A DNA stretch of 64,000 nucleotides from Nipponacmea schrenckii (taxonomy: Eukaryota; Mollusca; Gastropoda; Lottiidae), in assembly GCA_030562195.1 (NCBI GenBank), contig CM060200.1, forward strand, positions 27,939,023 to 28,003,022, in the 5' to 3' direction. Under the pieces are notes generated by a model, which had not been told where the DNA came from, made no database searches, and was given only the letters and a program-made list of their open reading frames with translations. Positions 23,556 to 34,195 of this stretch are shown in pieces. The first letter of the stretch is position 1. Each line of letters opens with the position of its first letter. The translations under genes were made by a program, and so were the position numbers.

Positions 23556-24116
23556 CGCCCACATGAAAATGTGGACGTATATTGCCATCACCCCTGTCCG
23601 CCCGTCCGTCCGTCAACAATTACTTGTGTACGCGATACAGGCCGGAGTTTTTATCCGATTTGAATGAAACTTGGTATGTCTATTCATCTTGATAATATCT
23701 CGGACAAATTCGAAAATGGCACGATTCCAGATGTCGGTTTATGACTTTTGGTCCTTGATTAAATGAAAAAACTTTAAAATTTACTTGTGTACGCAATAGA
23801 AGCTGTAGTTTTTATCTGATTTGAATGAAACTTGGTATGTGAATTCATCTTGATAATATCTCGGACAAGTTCGAAAATGGCACGATTCAAGATGTCGGTT
23901 TATGAGTTATGGCCCTTGATTAAATGGAAAAACGTTAAAATTTACTTGTGTACGCAATAGAAGCTGTAGTTTTCATCCAATTTGAATGAAACTTGGTATG
24001 TGTATTTATCTTGATAATATCTCGGAGAAGTTCGAAAATGGCACGATTCCAGATGTCGGTTTATGAGTTATGGCCCTTGATTAAATGATAAAACGTTAAA
24101 ATTTACCTGTGTACGC
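23556..24116 (+). mobile_element. Pearl-like element, left part, split by a hAT insertion
   Basis: Starts TATACGCCCACATGAAAATG, which can pair with the following tggacgtata, then has a short (GTCC)n tract and about 3.5 tandem units of roughly 150 bp ('acttgtgtacgcaatagaag', 'gaatgaaacttggtatgt', 'tcggtttatgagtta'). It is interrupted at 24117 and continues at 28084. Confidence 0.75.
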
Positions 24117-24569
24117 CAGTGGCGGAGCCGCCCCCCCCCCTCACGCAGCCCCAAAGGCTAGTTTTTCGGGCAAGGCATTTAAAAAAAAAATTTTAACGGC
24201 CCAATTTTTTTTTTTTTTTTGGAATTTAAAAATGAAATCATATCTTTGCCCGAATATCCTATATTACTATAACTGTATTTTTTTAAATTGATAGCCCAAT
24301 TTTATTCTCCTATAATAATATTTCATAATTCATATTATTTAAGGATCGAAATCACTGCCCGAATGTCATTGCTATGATTATATTTTACATATTTCAAAAA
24401 TTGAAATCGCAGCCCGAAAGTAGAGTTTAGAACTTTTTTTTACACAACCAAAAAAAAGACAATTCGGGCACATATTTCAATTTTTTCAATAAATATTGTA
24501 TGACATACAATATTTGTTAAAAAAAATGGAAATCGGTGCCCGAATTGCCTTAAATTAAGACAATTCGGT

Positions 24570-24905
24570 AAGGTTTCACCTAAAAAGTTAACAAGTTCCT
24601 TGGCTTACTTCCCTTGGAAAATAGATCATTTATTAATCAAATAAATCAATAAAAATTCCACCAATAAGAAAATGTAAAATAAATAAGTTTAATAAGGTTT
24701 CAACTAACAACACACGAGTTCCCTGGCTTACTTCCCTTGGAAAATAGATCATTTTAATCACTTTGGGTTTTTTTGTGTAAAAAAAAGTTCTAAACTATTA
24801 TTCCACCAATAAAAAAAATGTAAAATAAATAAGTTTGATAAGGTTTCAACTAAAACACATGAGTTCCCTAGCTTACTTCCCTTGGAAAAAAGATCATAAT
24901 TATCA
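24570..24905 (+). repeat. Tandem triplication within the hAT element
   Basis: Three units of roughly 125 bp, each with 'aaggtttca', 'gagttcc(c/t)...gcttacttcccttgg', 'aaaatagatcat', and, in the first two spacers, 'ttccaccaat' and 'aatgtaaaataaataag'. It lies between the left end and the transposase frame, so it may be subterminal repeats of the element. Confidence 0.75.
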
Positions 24906-25114
24906 TTATAATCACATAACATTGCGTGTCCTCTAGCTGTGATCATTTCAGAGTGAAATGTCGTTAGAATAACACCTGTTCTATCTTCCATCGATCATCG
25001 ATAAACACGCACTAAAAATTGTTCAAAAATATTTTTGTCTTTTGTCAAGAATTGTTTGGCCTGGTTATAACTTGCACTGTTGCAATTTAGCAAATTGACA
25101 CAGAAATCAAAACA

Positions 25115-27804
25115 ATGTCTTCTACACGTAAACGATTGTATCGACAACGGGTTGCATGTGATGCATGCGGCAAGGAACTTGATTCCGATTATAAAGAAAG
25201 TCACGTAAAAGGCTTACACTTGGGGGATACTATTACTTTTACACCAGTTCAACAAATAACTGATAAATCTCAGCCACAATTAAGTAGTTTTTTCGGGAAA
25301 ACACATACTAGCACATCTTCAGAAAGTAATCAGAATGTAAGTGAAGTAATTAGTAGCGAGCACAGTGAAGTGGAAACACATCTAATTGATGATTGTGACC
25401 CTTCAGCTAATGTATCCGGAGGCACAGTCCGTGAATGTTGCGATAAACCAACATGTTCCAACACACCTGATATAAGTGGAACTGAAATTCCGGAAAGTCC
25501 ACAAGAATGTTCATCTGTTTTTGAGAAATTAATTGATTTGACATGTAAATATCCATCAGATCCTTGGCTCTTCCAGGATTCCAAAATCACTGATTCATTG
25601 GTGCGAGCAATAATAGAAATAGGTGCTTGTCAACTAGGATTTCATGATGACTTCGATGATTTCCAAATCGACAAAGATGGGAGACGTTTTCATGTGGAAT
25701 GGTATCAGAAGACAATGGAAAACAGAACAAAATCCCATAGACAATGGCTTTGTTACTCTCCAGAAACACATAAAATGTACTGTCTTGTTGGCTCTTTGCA
25801 GAAAAAAATAAATTTTCATTTGAACGCACATTCGCAGATCCAAATGCTGGATGTTCTAATTTTAAAAAAGGGATTGAGAAAATTCGAAGTCACGAGGATT
25901 CTGAAATTCACAAAAGTTCTATGAGAGTTTTAATTGTCACAAAGTTTCGATTGCGGAGTGACCAGACAGTCTATCAAAATTTGATGAAAGCCAAAAATGC
26001 CGAAATCGAACGAAATCGACAAGTTATGAAGCGTCTGGTAGATGCGATACTTTTTCTGGGAAAACAGGGTCTTGCATTCAGGGGTCACAGAGAACATGCA
26101 GGATTAAGTCAAGATTGTAACAAGGGCAATTTTCTCGAACTTGTTAAATTCATTTCAAAATATGATCAAATTCTAGCCGACCATCTGATAAATGCTAAAA
26201 GGAATGAAACTTATTTAAGTCATCACATACAGAATGACATCATTGAATCCATTGCCAATGAAGTTCTTCGAGGAATTCTATTTGAAGTTCGTTATGCTAG
26301 ATATTATGCTATTATTCTAGATTCAACTATAGATATCAGTAGAATTGATCAATGCTCGTTTTCGCCCCGTTACGTTACCAAGTCGGGAGATATCGTTGAG
26401 CGGTTCAGCATGTTCGACGAATTGGGTGGTGCAAGTGCCGAAGATTTCAAGAACTTATTAGTTAAGATGCTCGAAAAATGTTCTTTAAAATTTTCGGAAT
26501 GTAGAGGTCAGGCATATGATGGTGCTTCCACTATGTCAGGTGACATTTCTGGGCTCCAACGACGAGTCAAAATTGAAGAGCCTACCGCAATTTATGTTCA
26601 CTGTTGTGCCCACAACTTGAATCTTGTAATAGGTGACTCGGCATCTTCGTCTTGTGTACAAGCTAAACTTTTCTTTGGCACTCTAGAAAATATCTGCAGT
26701 TTTATGACAAGTTCTCTTCCAAGACTGAAACTGTTAGATTCCGAAATTAAGCTACTGGATATAGCAACTTTGAAATTGAAAAGGCACTGTGACACACGTT
26801 GGCATAGCCACAAAGACTCAGTGAAAGCTGTGATAAGCTGCATTCCAGCTCTCGTGAAAGCTCTTGAACAAATTGCTAGTGGTGTATTACGAAATACAAC
26901 ACCGAAGGCACTTGCTGATGGTAATGGTATTCTGGCAACAATTACTAAGTTTGAATTTATTGTATTATTAGTTGTTTGGGATAAGATATTAGCATGCACA
27001 AATATACTCTCATGTTATTTACAAGAGTCCGATATTGATATTATGACTGCATCTTCACTTGTTCAGTCCAATCGATTGCAATTAGTCGAATTACGATCAG
27101 ACGACGTTTTCAATGATGTTGAAACTGAAGCAAGAGATATCGCATCAATGTGTGAAGTCGCTCCGGTGTATAAAGAGTCCCGAAACCGAAAAGTAAAGTT
27201 AATGCCAGGTGAACGAGCAAGGGATGACGCCGCTGGTGATGGTCGTACCAGATTTCTTCGAGATACCTATTATGTTATCGTAGATACTTTGACATTTTAG
27301 ATGAATGAACGATTCTCAGATTTTACTGAAATTGCTAATAAATTTTCTGCCTTAGATCCTAAATATTTCTCAGATAAAAACAGTGAAACGAAATTGATTG
27401 AACTTGGAAAGTTTTATAGTAAAGATGTCAATACTGCCGAACTAATAGATGAATATAGACATTTTAAAATAGTTTTAGAAGATATATTTACACCCCCTTC
27501 ATCGGTACTTCTAAAAGTCAAAGATGTTTTACCCTTCATTATACAAAATACTATGGATACTGCATTTCCCAATTTGACGATTTTGTATAAAATATTTTTG
27601 ACAATCCCTGTATCCAGTGCTGCCAGTGAGAGAAGCTTTAGTAGATTGAAACTAATAAAAAATTATCTGAGATCAACAATGGCTGAAGACAGGCTCTCAA
27701 ATTTATCTTTGATAAATATAGAAAGGAATTTTGCCAAAGATGTTGATTTCGACAAAGTCATTCAGACGTTTTGTATGGCTAAAGTTGATATCTATGATAA
27801 TTGA
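25115..27804 (+). pseudogene. Decayed hAT transposase (DUF4371 / hAT dimerisation type)
   Basis: Three adjoining frames. 25115-25924 holds the basic, Cys-containing N-terminal region with SQPQLSSFFGK. 25921-27300 holds the catalytic-domain-like middle, with KRNETYLSHHIQNDII, AIILDSTIDIS, GQAYDGASTMSG, VHCCAHNLNLVIGD and RHCDTRWHSH. 27301-27804 holds the C-terminal dimerisation region, with IPVSSAASERSFSRLK and DRLSNLSLI. A frameshift lies near 25800-25830, because the downstream frame is already coding before 25921. A single in-frame TAG at 27298-27300 separates the middle from the C-terminus. Both breaks remove function; overall preservation suggests a fairly recent copy. Confidence 0.88.
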
Positions 27805-28083
27805 AATTTTAAAAAAAATCGAAATGATAAAATCCATACAAACATAACATATCCATTAGCCGAAAATCTCATTCAAAATCGGGTGAAAACAGTACATCCC
27901 GTAAATTAAACTGAATACTTATGGATCTCCTAAGGGGGTAGTATCATGTGTTCTAGAAATAGTGAAAATACTCTGCCAATAACAATAGTGTTTCTCTCGA
28001 AGAAAACTCTCATAACTAAGTTCGAAATTCGGGCAACCACAGAAATCTCGCCCCCCTGGGACGTAAACCTGGCTCCGCCACTG

Positions 28084-28260
28084 GTGTACGCAATAGAAGC
28101 TGTAGTTTTTATCCGATTTGAATGAACTTGTGTATTCATCTTAATAACATCTCAAAAATGGTGCGATTCCAGATATCGGTTTATGAGTTATTGCCCTTGA
28201 TTAAATGAAAAAACATGGAATATTCTGTTTGCTGAAGGGGGCGTATGTTATCTTGCCTGG
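28084..28260 (+). mobile_element. Pearl-like element, right part
   Basis: Resumes with 'gtgtacgcaatagaagctgt' and ends 'gggggcgtatgttatcttgc' followed by ctggcaagctatc, the same end as at 42070-42102. It carries the second copy of the hAT target duplication. Confidence 0.75.
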
Positions 28261-28299
28261 CAAGCTATCTTTATTTATGTGATTGAAAGTTATTGACTT

Positions 28300-28560
28300 A
28301 TTTGATACACATGCTTTTATACTCCCACATTTTAATGTTTTTTGAGTTATTGCCCTTGAAAAACGCGTCAAAATTTTGCACGTGAACGCGATAGATACTA
28401 CAGTTTTCATTGGAGTTGAATTAAATTTGGTCCAATCATATCAAAATTAGCTTGTGAACGTGATAAAAACTACAGTGTTCGTCTGATGATAGATTTTGGT
28501 GTGATCGTGTATATCATATATATCTTGGGAGTAAAGGTTGTAACTTTGTACTAATGACAA
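28300..28560 (+). repeat. Further pearl-like fragment
   Basis: 'ctcccacattttaatg', 'gagttattgcccttgaaaa' and 'gtgaacgcgatagatactac' resemble the internal units of the family, with about 100-bp spacing. No clear ends. Confidence 0.45.
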
Positions 28561-29108
28561 AGTTACGAAAGCACAGGCACAGGACTTATAAGTGTAATGT
28601 TCCTTTTGCTAAATAAATAAAATGTGTGTTAGCAATTAAGTGATTAGGTAAGTAACAAGTTACTATCCAATATAAGACTTGTACATGATAAAAATCATTG
28701 ATTGAAAAAATTACGATGCTAATATGCAATGAAATAAACGTATAAATCTTCTTGGACCTAATAAAGGAATTCACAAATAAATAACTAAAACATTACTGAA
28801 ACAGTTGTCTGTCATAAAATTTTCTGGAATAATAAAGAAGAAAAAAAAATTGATATATTTTTTATGAATCTGTTACATCAAGCTGCATCATCGGTGCAAA
28901 CTTTTTTAAAGTAGGTAATCTGAAATTTAAAGAAAGAGGAACTCCTGGTGTGGAATTATCAAAATGAGAAGTAAAACTAATATTTAAAAAAAAAAAAAAA
29001 AAATACATATATATATAATGAAAATGATATATTTGACAATGATAAAATGGATATCATGATAATTTATTGGTATTAAAATTTACAAACAGAAACTATTGTC
29101 ATGAGAGA

Positions 29109-31280
29109 TTAAGACTGTGTTAATTTCGGCAATCTACCATGGACAAGGATGTCATTTAGATTTTTATTTCTTTTGTAGGCAATGACTAAATCATAATTAA
29201 AGACAGTGGGAAATTTTTGTTGTATATCCTTGTAGAAATGTTTGATTTGTGGAGGAGCTTGTGAGGTTGTACTGTTAAACTGAATAACGAAGGGTATAAT
29301 TTGAAAATCGAATTGAATATTAAGTCCGGATGGGTGCATAGTTGGCAGTTTATTGATCCAGAAGTTTTCTCTAATAAGGCGAACTTTTTTTGGTTGAATA
29401 TTTGGTTGGTTAAAAATTTGTTCAATTGGTGTGATTTGTAGATGGCTTATATCATGATCTGGTTGGTTGAAATGTCGTGCTACTGTTTTATTTGGTTTAT
29501 TGAGATTTATATCAGATTTATGTTGAGAAAAACGTGTTCTAAGATTGTTTTTAGTCTCACCAATATATTGTTCGTTACATTTTAAACAAGAAATAAGATA
29601 AATGATATTTTCACTCGTGCAGGTTAATCTTTCATTGATGAAGAAAGTAAGATTGTTAGCTTTATTTGAAAATCTGTCACAAGGAAGAAAATAAGGGCAA
29701 GTACCACAGCGAGAACCATTACATGGGGTAGCAACATTGTTAGGGTTGTGGAAAGTCAATATGTTTTCTTTTGCTCGTATTTCAGCAACAGTAGAGCTCT
29801 TAATACTTCTAAGATATCGCCTAGAGTATCCTCTTTCGCGTAACTTTTTGAAAACCAGAGAGCATGCGTATCGCGTGCGTATTCGGTAAAAACGTAAAAT
29901 TTGAGATTTTATTATGCCAGAAAAAGTATGCTTTGGGTGAAAAGAAGATTTGAACAAAAGTTGGTGGGTATCGGGTTCTTTAAAAAATACTTTGATATCT
30001 AATTTGTTGGTTTCGGAAAAATTGGTATCTTTAAAGACGGTTGTATCTAGAAAGTCAATGCTATTTTCGCTAATGTTTGCAGTTAATTTTACAGAAGGAT
30101 GGTAGGAGTTAAGAATGTTGAAATATTCCCAAAATTCTTCAATAGAGTGGGTCCAAATGAGAAAAATATCATCCAAAAAGCGAACATAAAAAAATGTTTT
30201 TTTAGGGCAAAGAGAGGCGACCTTTCTCTCCCATTCTGCCATGAATATATTAGCATACGAAGGTGCAAATCGTTTTCCCATGGCAGTTCCAGATGTCTGA
30301 AGGTAAACTTTCTCATTGAATATAAAATCATTTCGTCTAAGACATATATCTAAAAGTTCAATAATTTCGTCATCAGGTCTATCAGAGTCTGGCTTTCTAT
30401 CAAAAGCCTTTCTGACAGCCAGGAGTCCAGAATCATTATCAATTCGAGTGTAGATACTTTGAACGTCTGGAGAAACCAAGAGCGCATTTGCCGGAATATT
30501 AAGTTGTTTTTTTTTTTAAGCAAGAGGCAAGAGGAAATGATCGATATACTCAGATACTCTGTAGGACTCACTTGCACAGTCCGAGATAATTGGACGACCC
30601 TTGGGAATTTTAAGTGGCTCAAACCATTCTGTTTCGGGAATTCTATGGATTTTTGGAAGTGTATACATGTGACGTTGTCTAGGGGCTGCGTCGGGTTTCA
30701 GATAATTAAATTGTTTTTGATTTATAAAGTCTTTGTTCACTAGAGTTTTTAGAATTCCTGTAATCATGGTAGCAGTTTCTTGGTAAATTGGATTTGGGAG
30801 AACAGAGTAATGAGCAATATTGCCTAGTTGCGCTTCTGCTTCTTCGATATAATCCTGCCTATTTAAAATGTCACAACAACTACCTTTGTCACTTTTCTTA
30901 ATAACAACGGATTTATCATTTCTTAGAGCGTTCAAAGCAGTACGTTCAGCGTGAGATAAATTATTCTTTTCATTTACCAGTGGTAAATTGGAAACTTGGT
31001 CATTCATTTCTTTAAACACGTCTAAAATTTCTGGATCTATGGTTTTATCAGCAGGAGTAAATTTTGATTTTTCAATAAACTTGGTTATAGGACCACGAGA
31101 AGGCGTATTTCTATAAAAATAATTGAGTTTCAAGTTCCGTTGAAATCGTTCAGTAGCTTCAAGTAGAGGAATGTGCGACGTCATTTTTCGGGAAGGTACG
31201 AATTTGAGTCCTTTATTTAGTAGGCTTCCTTGTGTATCATTGAGGTTCTGGGAGCTTAAGTTAACTATAGTTTGTCCCAA
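29109..31280 (-). pseudogene. Penelope-like reverse transcriptase with GIY-YIG nuclease, frameshifted
   Basis: Two frames meet at a homopolymer run (about 30505-30520). The upstream frame, 31280-30516, holds the N-terminal RT part: NDKSVVIKKSDKGS, MYTLPKIHR and KGRPIIS. The downstream frame, 30479-29109, holds TSGTAMGKRFAPSYANIFM, the active site FYVRFLDDIFLIW (the DD pair is kept), NSIDFLDTTVFK, a Cys cluster (CGTCPYFLPC) and a GIY-YIG domain (IIYLISCLKCNEQYIGET, then LRTRFSQHK). Apart from the frameshift both frames are intact, so loss of function may be recent or a sequencing slip in the T run. Confidence 0.88.
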
Positions 31281-31306
31281 TTGTGATATTATAGGACCCC
31301 CCGCTA

Positions 31307-32970
31307 TTAGTTTAAAGGTGTGGATGATATATGGTTGATCCAGTGCTGTAAAATGTTATCGGCTGTCTTAGGTTCCCAATGTATGTGGTCATTCTTTGTT
31401 TTGATATTGAAGGCTACTGGCGGAATAATGGTGACGTTTGGTGGAGACTGTTTGGAATTTAGTTCATTAAAAGCTTGAATATTTTTGTTGTCTTCTTTGA
31501 ATTTCTGTTGGAATGCGAAGCTGGTTGGGATATGGGTCAAGTAAAGTTTGGAATCAGGGAAGGTGGTTGAGGCTGAAGATAACAAATCCATCATCTGTCT
31601 ATGTGAAGAAGAAGCAGGTTCACTACGGTTGTTTAACCCAATATGGAAGACAATATGTTCTGGGCTGCCAGAGGAAGATAGGTATTCAGATATGATAGTT
31701 TTCAGATGGCTAATTTTACCACCAGGATATGACTCTATTTGAGTATTTGGTCTACCCCGGGTAATTCTACTCAAATTAGACGAACCGATGATTAAATAAA
31801 ACTGGTTTAGTTACAGGTGAGAGGATCCATTGTGCTTTGTTGCGGTTATCGTGCCGGCGTGGTGATAATGGGGCCTCCAGGTTCAGGTCTAAGCGTCGAC
31901 ATGAGGATTTCTGTGCTGCTAGTTGTGAGGATTGAGGGGGAGGAGATGATGATGGAGGTGATGGTATTGGCTGAGATAAGGACAATCTTGGTGATGATCT
32001 GATAGGGGATTGCGGTGGCTGAAAATATTTACCGACAGAAGATGATAAAGGTTTAGACGTTGAAGAAAAAGATGGAGGACTGGTTGCCTTAGGAGCAGAA
32101 CTAGTAGTTAAAGAAGTCTTTGGTTTTGTTGTTCTTGCTGACATCAGAGGTTGAGGGGGTGAATTAGAAGAAGTAGAGGGTTGATTGGAATAGCTAGTAG
32201 ACGATTGGCTAATAGAAGACTTGGAAGTGGATGGATAGCTGAAAACAGACTGTTGATTGGCAGTGGAAGATGAGGGTTGGTAAAAATTGGTAGAAATAGA
32301 GGTGGAGGGTTTAAAAATTCTGCCCGTAGAATCAGCAGTGGTGGATGAGGGTCTATTTTTAGAAGGTCTGTTAGATTTTTAGAGTACATTCAGGTGATGA
32401 AGTTGGTAGGCGTTTTCCTGGTGTCTTCAATTTGGTATTATTACCACAAACTAATTGTGTCTGATTTTGAACCGGAGAAAAGGACACTATGTCAATCTCA
32501 ATAGCTTCATGAGGAATAGTTTCTCCAAGGGAAGTGACTATTTCCGTAAACTTTTTGAGAGTACATTCCGAAAGTTTTCTCCTGTACGTGGTTTTTGCCC
32601 AGTTGATTGCTTTGGAAGAGAAATTCTTTATTTCTGATTTAGTGAAGGTACGTGCTTTTATTAACTGAAGCTTTGCATGAAACATAGAATCATAATGATT
32701 CTTTAATGCAGTAGCTACGTCCTTTGCCCACTTGATGAATTGTGTTAATAATGGATGGTCGACCTTCGACCTGTTGTTGAATTATAGAGATATGATGCAA
32801 CGACTGGAGAACCTGAAAGAATAGCTTGATAAATGGTGCTTCATCTTTCTGACTTGTCCTATCCTGATTAGGACTTTGCCTATCTTGGTTAGGACGTTGC
32901 CTATCCTGATTAGGGCGCTGACGTTGGTCAACGTTATGATTCCCATTAGGCGAAAATATTGTTGGGGTTT
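31307..32970 (-). pseudogene. ORF1 of the Penelope-like element, with SGNH-hydrolase-like end
   Basis: Reading on the minus strand: a repeat of RPNQDRQ-like heptads (about 32960-32860), a lysine-rich segment around 32685-32371 (KARTFTKSEIKNF, INWAKTTYRRKL), a Ser/Pro-rich linker (about 32370-31800), then a compact domain. The domain has block I GSSNLSRI, block II YPGGKISHL, block III FHIGLNN and block V DHIHW, at the spacing of SGNH/GDSL hydrolases (Ser, Gly, Asn, His). The frames change at least twice, including just before the GSSN block near 31776. Similar esterase-like domains are known in ORF1 of some LINEs; their presence here is read from motifs only. Confidence 0.6.
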
Positions 32971-32977
32971 AACTTTA

Positions 32978-33130
32978 AAGTGGGCGTATCTTGCTAGGCA
33001 ACCACTTGTGACTTATTTGATTGACATGTTTTGATTCATTTGATAGGTTTTTACTTGTTTGATTGACATGTTTTGACTTATTTGATTGTTATGTTTTGAC
33101 TTGTTTGATTGACATGTTTTGCATGTAGGG
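32978..33130 (+). repeat. Pearl-like tail followed by a 22-24-bp tandem repeat
   Basis: 'gtgggcgtatcttgctaggc' (32983-33002) is the terminal phrase also found at 2728. It is followed by about five units of gacttatttgattgacatg + tttt, spaced about 23 bp. Confidence 0.6.
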
Positions 33131-34014
33131 TTGCCACCGTTGTCATCTGAAAATGTTACCATTGATAATAATGAAGGGGCGCATCAATATCAGTCCCTAT
33201 TCCTAACATAAACAAACCCCCCATTAAAATGTGTATCATTAAGTCTTATAATTGGACAAAAATGTGGATACAGCACACATCTCTTTCCTCATCTTCTCCT
33301 ATTCTTCTCTCTTGAATGTCAGTCCAAAATATCCCAAACAGATATAACTCAAAATATCCAGGGCGATTCATTTGAATTTTAAATCTGCAACTTAAAGAAT
33401 ATCAAAAAAAAAAAAATTATTACCCTTAAGGCCCTGGCCCCAAGACTTAAGATTATCAGTTTGTAGATAAGCTTATTAGACTATATTTGCCCTAGGTTTC
33501 TAAATTATGATAGGGTTTTATATAATGTTAGTCTGTATTTAGAATTAAAGATCAAATGTTAAAAAATGATTGGTTAATCAGGTTGGTTTAAGCCACGTTT
33601 TGTCCTTAAAACTACTCGTAGTCTTGGTGAGTCTGAAACAACTGATTCTTATACAGCCTTAAATAAAAAATATATTCATATTTAATCAGAGGCCGACAAG
33701 ATCAATCAAGTTTAGGACTATTCTGAGGCCAACAAGTCTTGATGAGTGAAATAGTCCAATGGTATTCATCGGTATAACGAATTGATTTTATTTCTTAGAT
33801 AAAAATAATACAACAGACCTTGCTGATCAATGTCACAGATGGTAGGGAAGGTAGAGGTTAGAGTTAAATATCAACAAATTTGTGTAAATTAATTTCCAAG
33901 TCGCAATATACTGCATTAACATTGTGTGTTTGTTAACTTGTAAAGGCCTAATAGCCAGGTAAGTTGCCATAATTTTCAAGAGGGTGGGACACAGGGATCA
34001 CAACTTAGGTTCAG
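33131..34014. other. Intergenic, no gene seen
   Basis: AT-rich and non-coding. 'aaggccctggccccaagac' near 33430 resembles the 'aaggcccca' end of the small MITE at 52421-52582. Confidence 0.35.
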
Positions 34015-34195
34015 AAGCCCTCCGTGACAGGGATCCTTTCTACCAGTTGGTCCTTGATCAAACCTCTTCACATTGAACTTTCCTGGATTAACCGTACCCA
34101 TTTACAGATGGGTGAACTGGAATTGTGAGTGAAGATGACTTATTAAAGTTCATCGGACTTTCAAAACTCTGTCGAGATTAGAACTAAAATTCCTA
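34015..34195 (+). repeat. Dispersed repeat family B, plus copy
   Basis: 'gggatcctttctaccagttg', 'acccatttacagatgggtg' and 'gtgagtgaagatgactta' match 21555-21765. Confidence 0.7.

Larger units (their letters stand above)
24117..28083 (+). mobile_element. hAT-superfamily DNA transposon with target duplication
   Basis: Termini CAGTGGCGGAGCC and GGCTCCGCCACTG are perfect inverted repeats. They are flanked on both sides by the 8-bp direct repeat gtgtacgc (24109-24116 and 28084-28091), the hallmark of hAT insertion. Length 3967 bp. It inserted inside a tandem unit of the pearl-like element, so it is the younger of the two. It encodes one transposase frame with breaks (25115-27804). Confidence 0.93.
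28990..32975 (-). mobile_element. Penelope-like retroelement with ORF1, decayed
   Basis: On the minus strand the order is: a Ser/Pro-rich ORF1 ending in an SGNH-like domain (about 32970-31307), then a reverse transcriptase and GIY-YIG frame (31280-29109). RT plus a C-terminal GIY-YIG nuclease identifies Penelope-like elements. No long terminal repeats seen. The outer limits are estimates: on the 5' side the element meets a pearl-like tail at about 32983, and on the 3' side an A/T-rich stretch. Confidence 0.75.

Noticed and set aside
24758..25204. Minus-strand open frames in the hAT element
   Set aside because: They lie over the subterminal triplication and the start of the transposase; no recognisable content.
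30089..30743. Plus- and alternate minus-strand frames inside the retroelement
   Set aside because: Shadows of the reverse transcriptase frame, which has the catalytic motifs.
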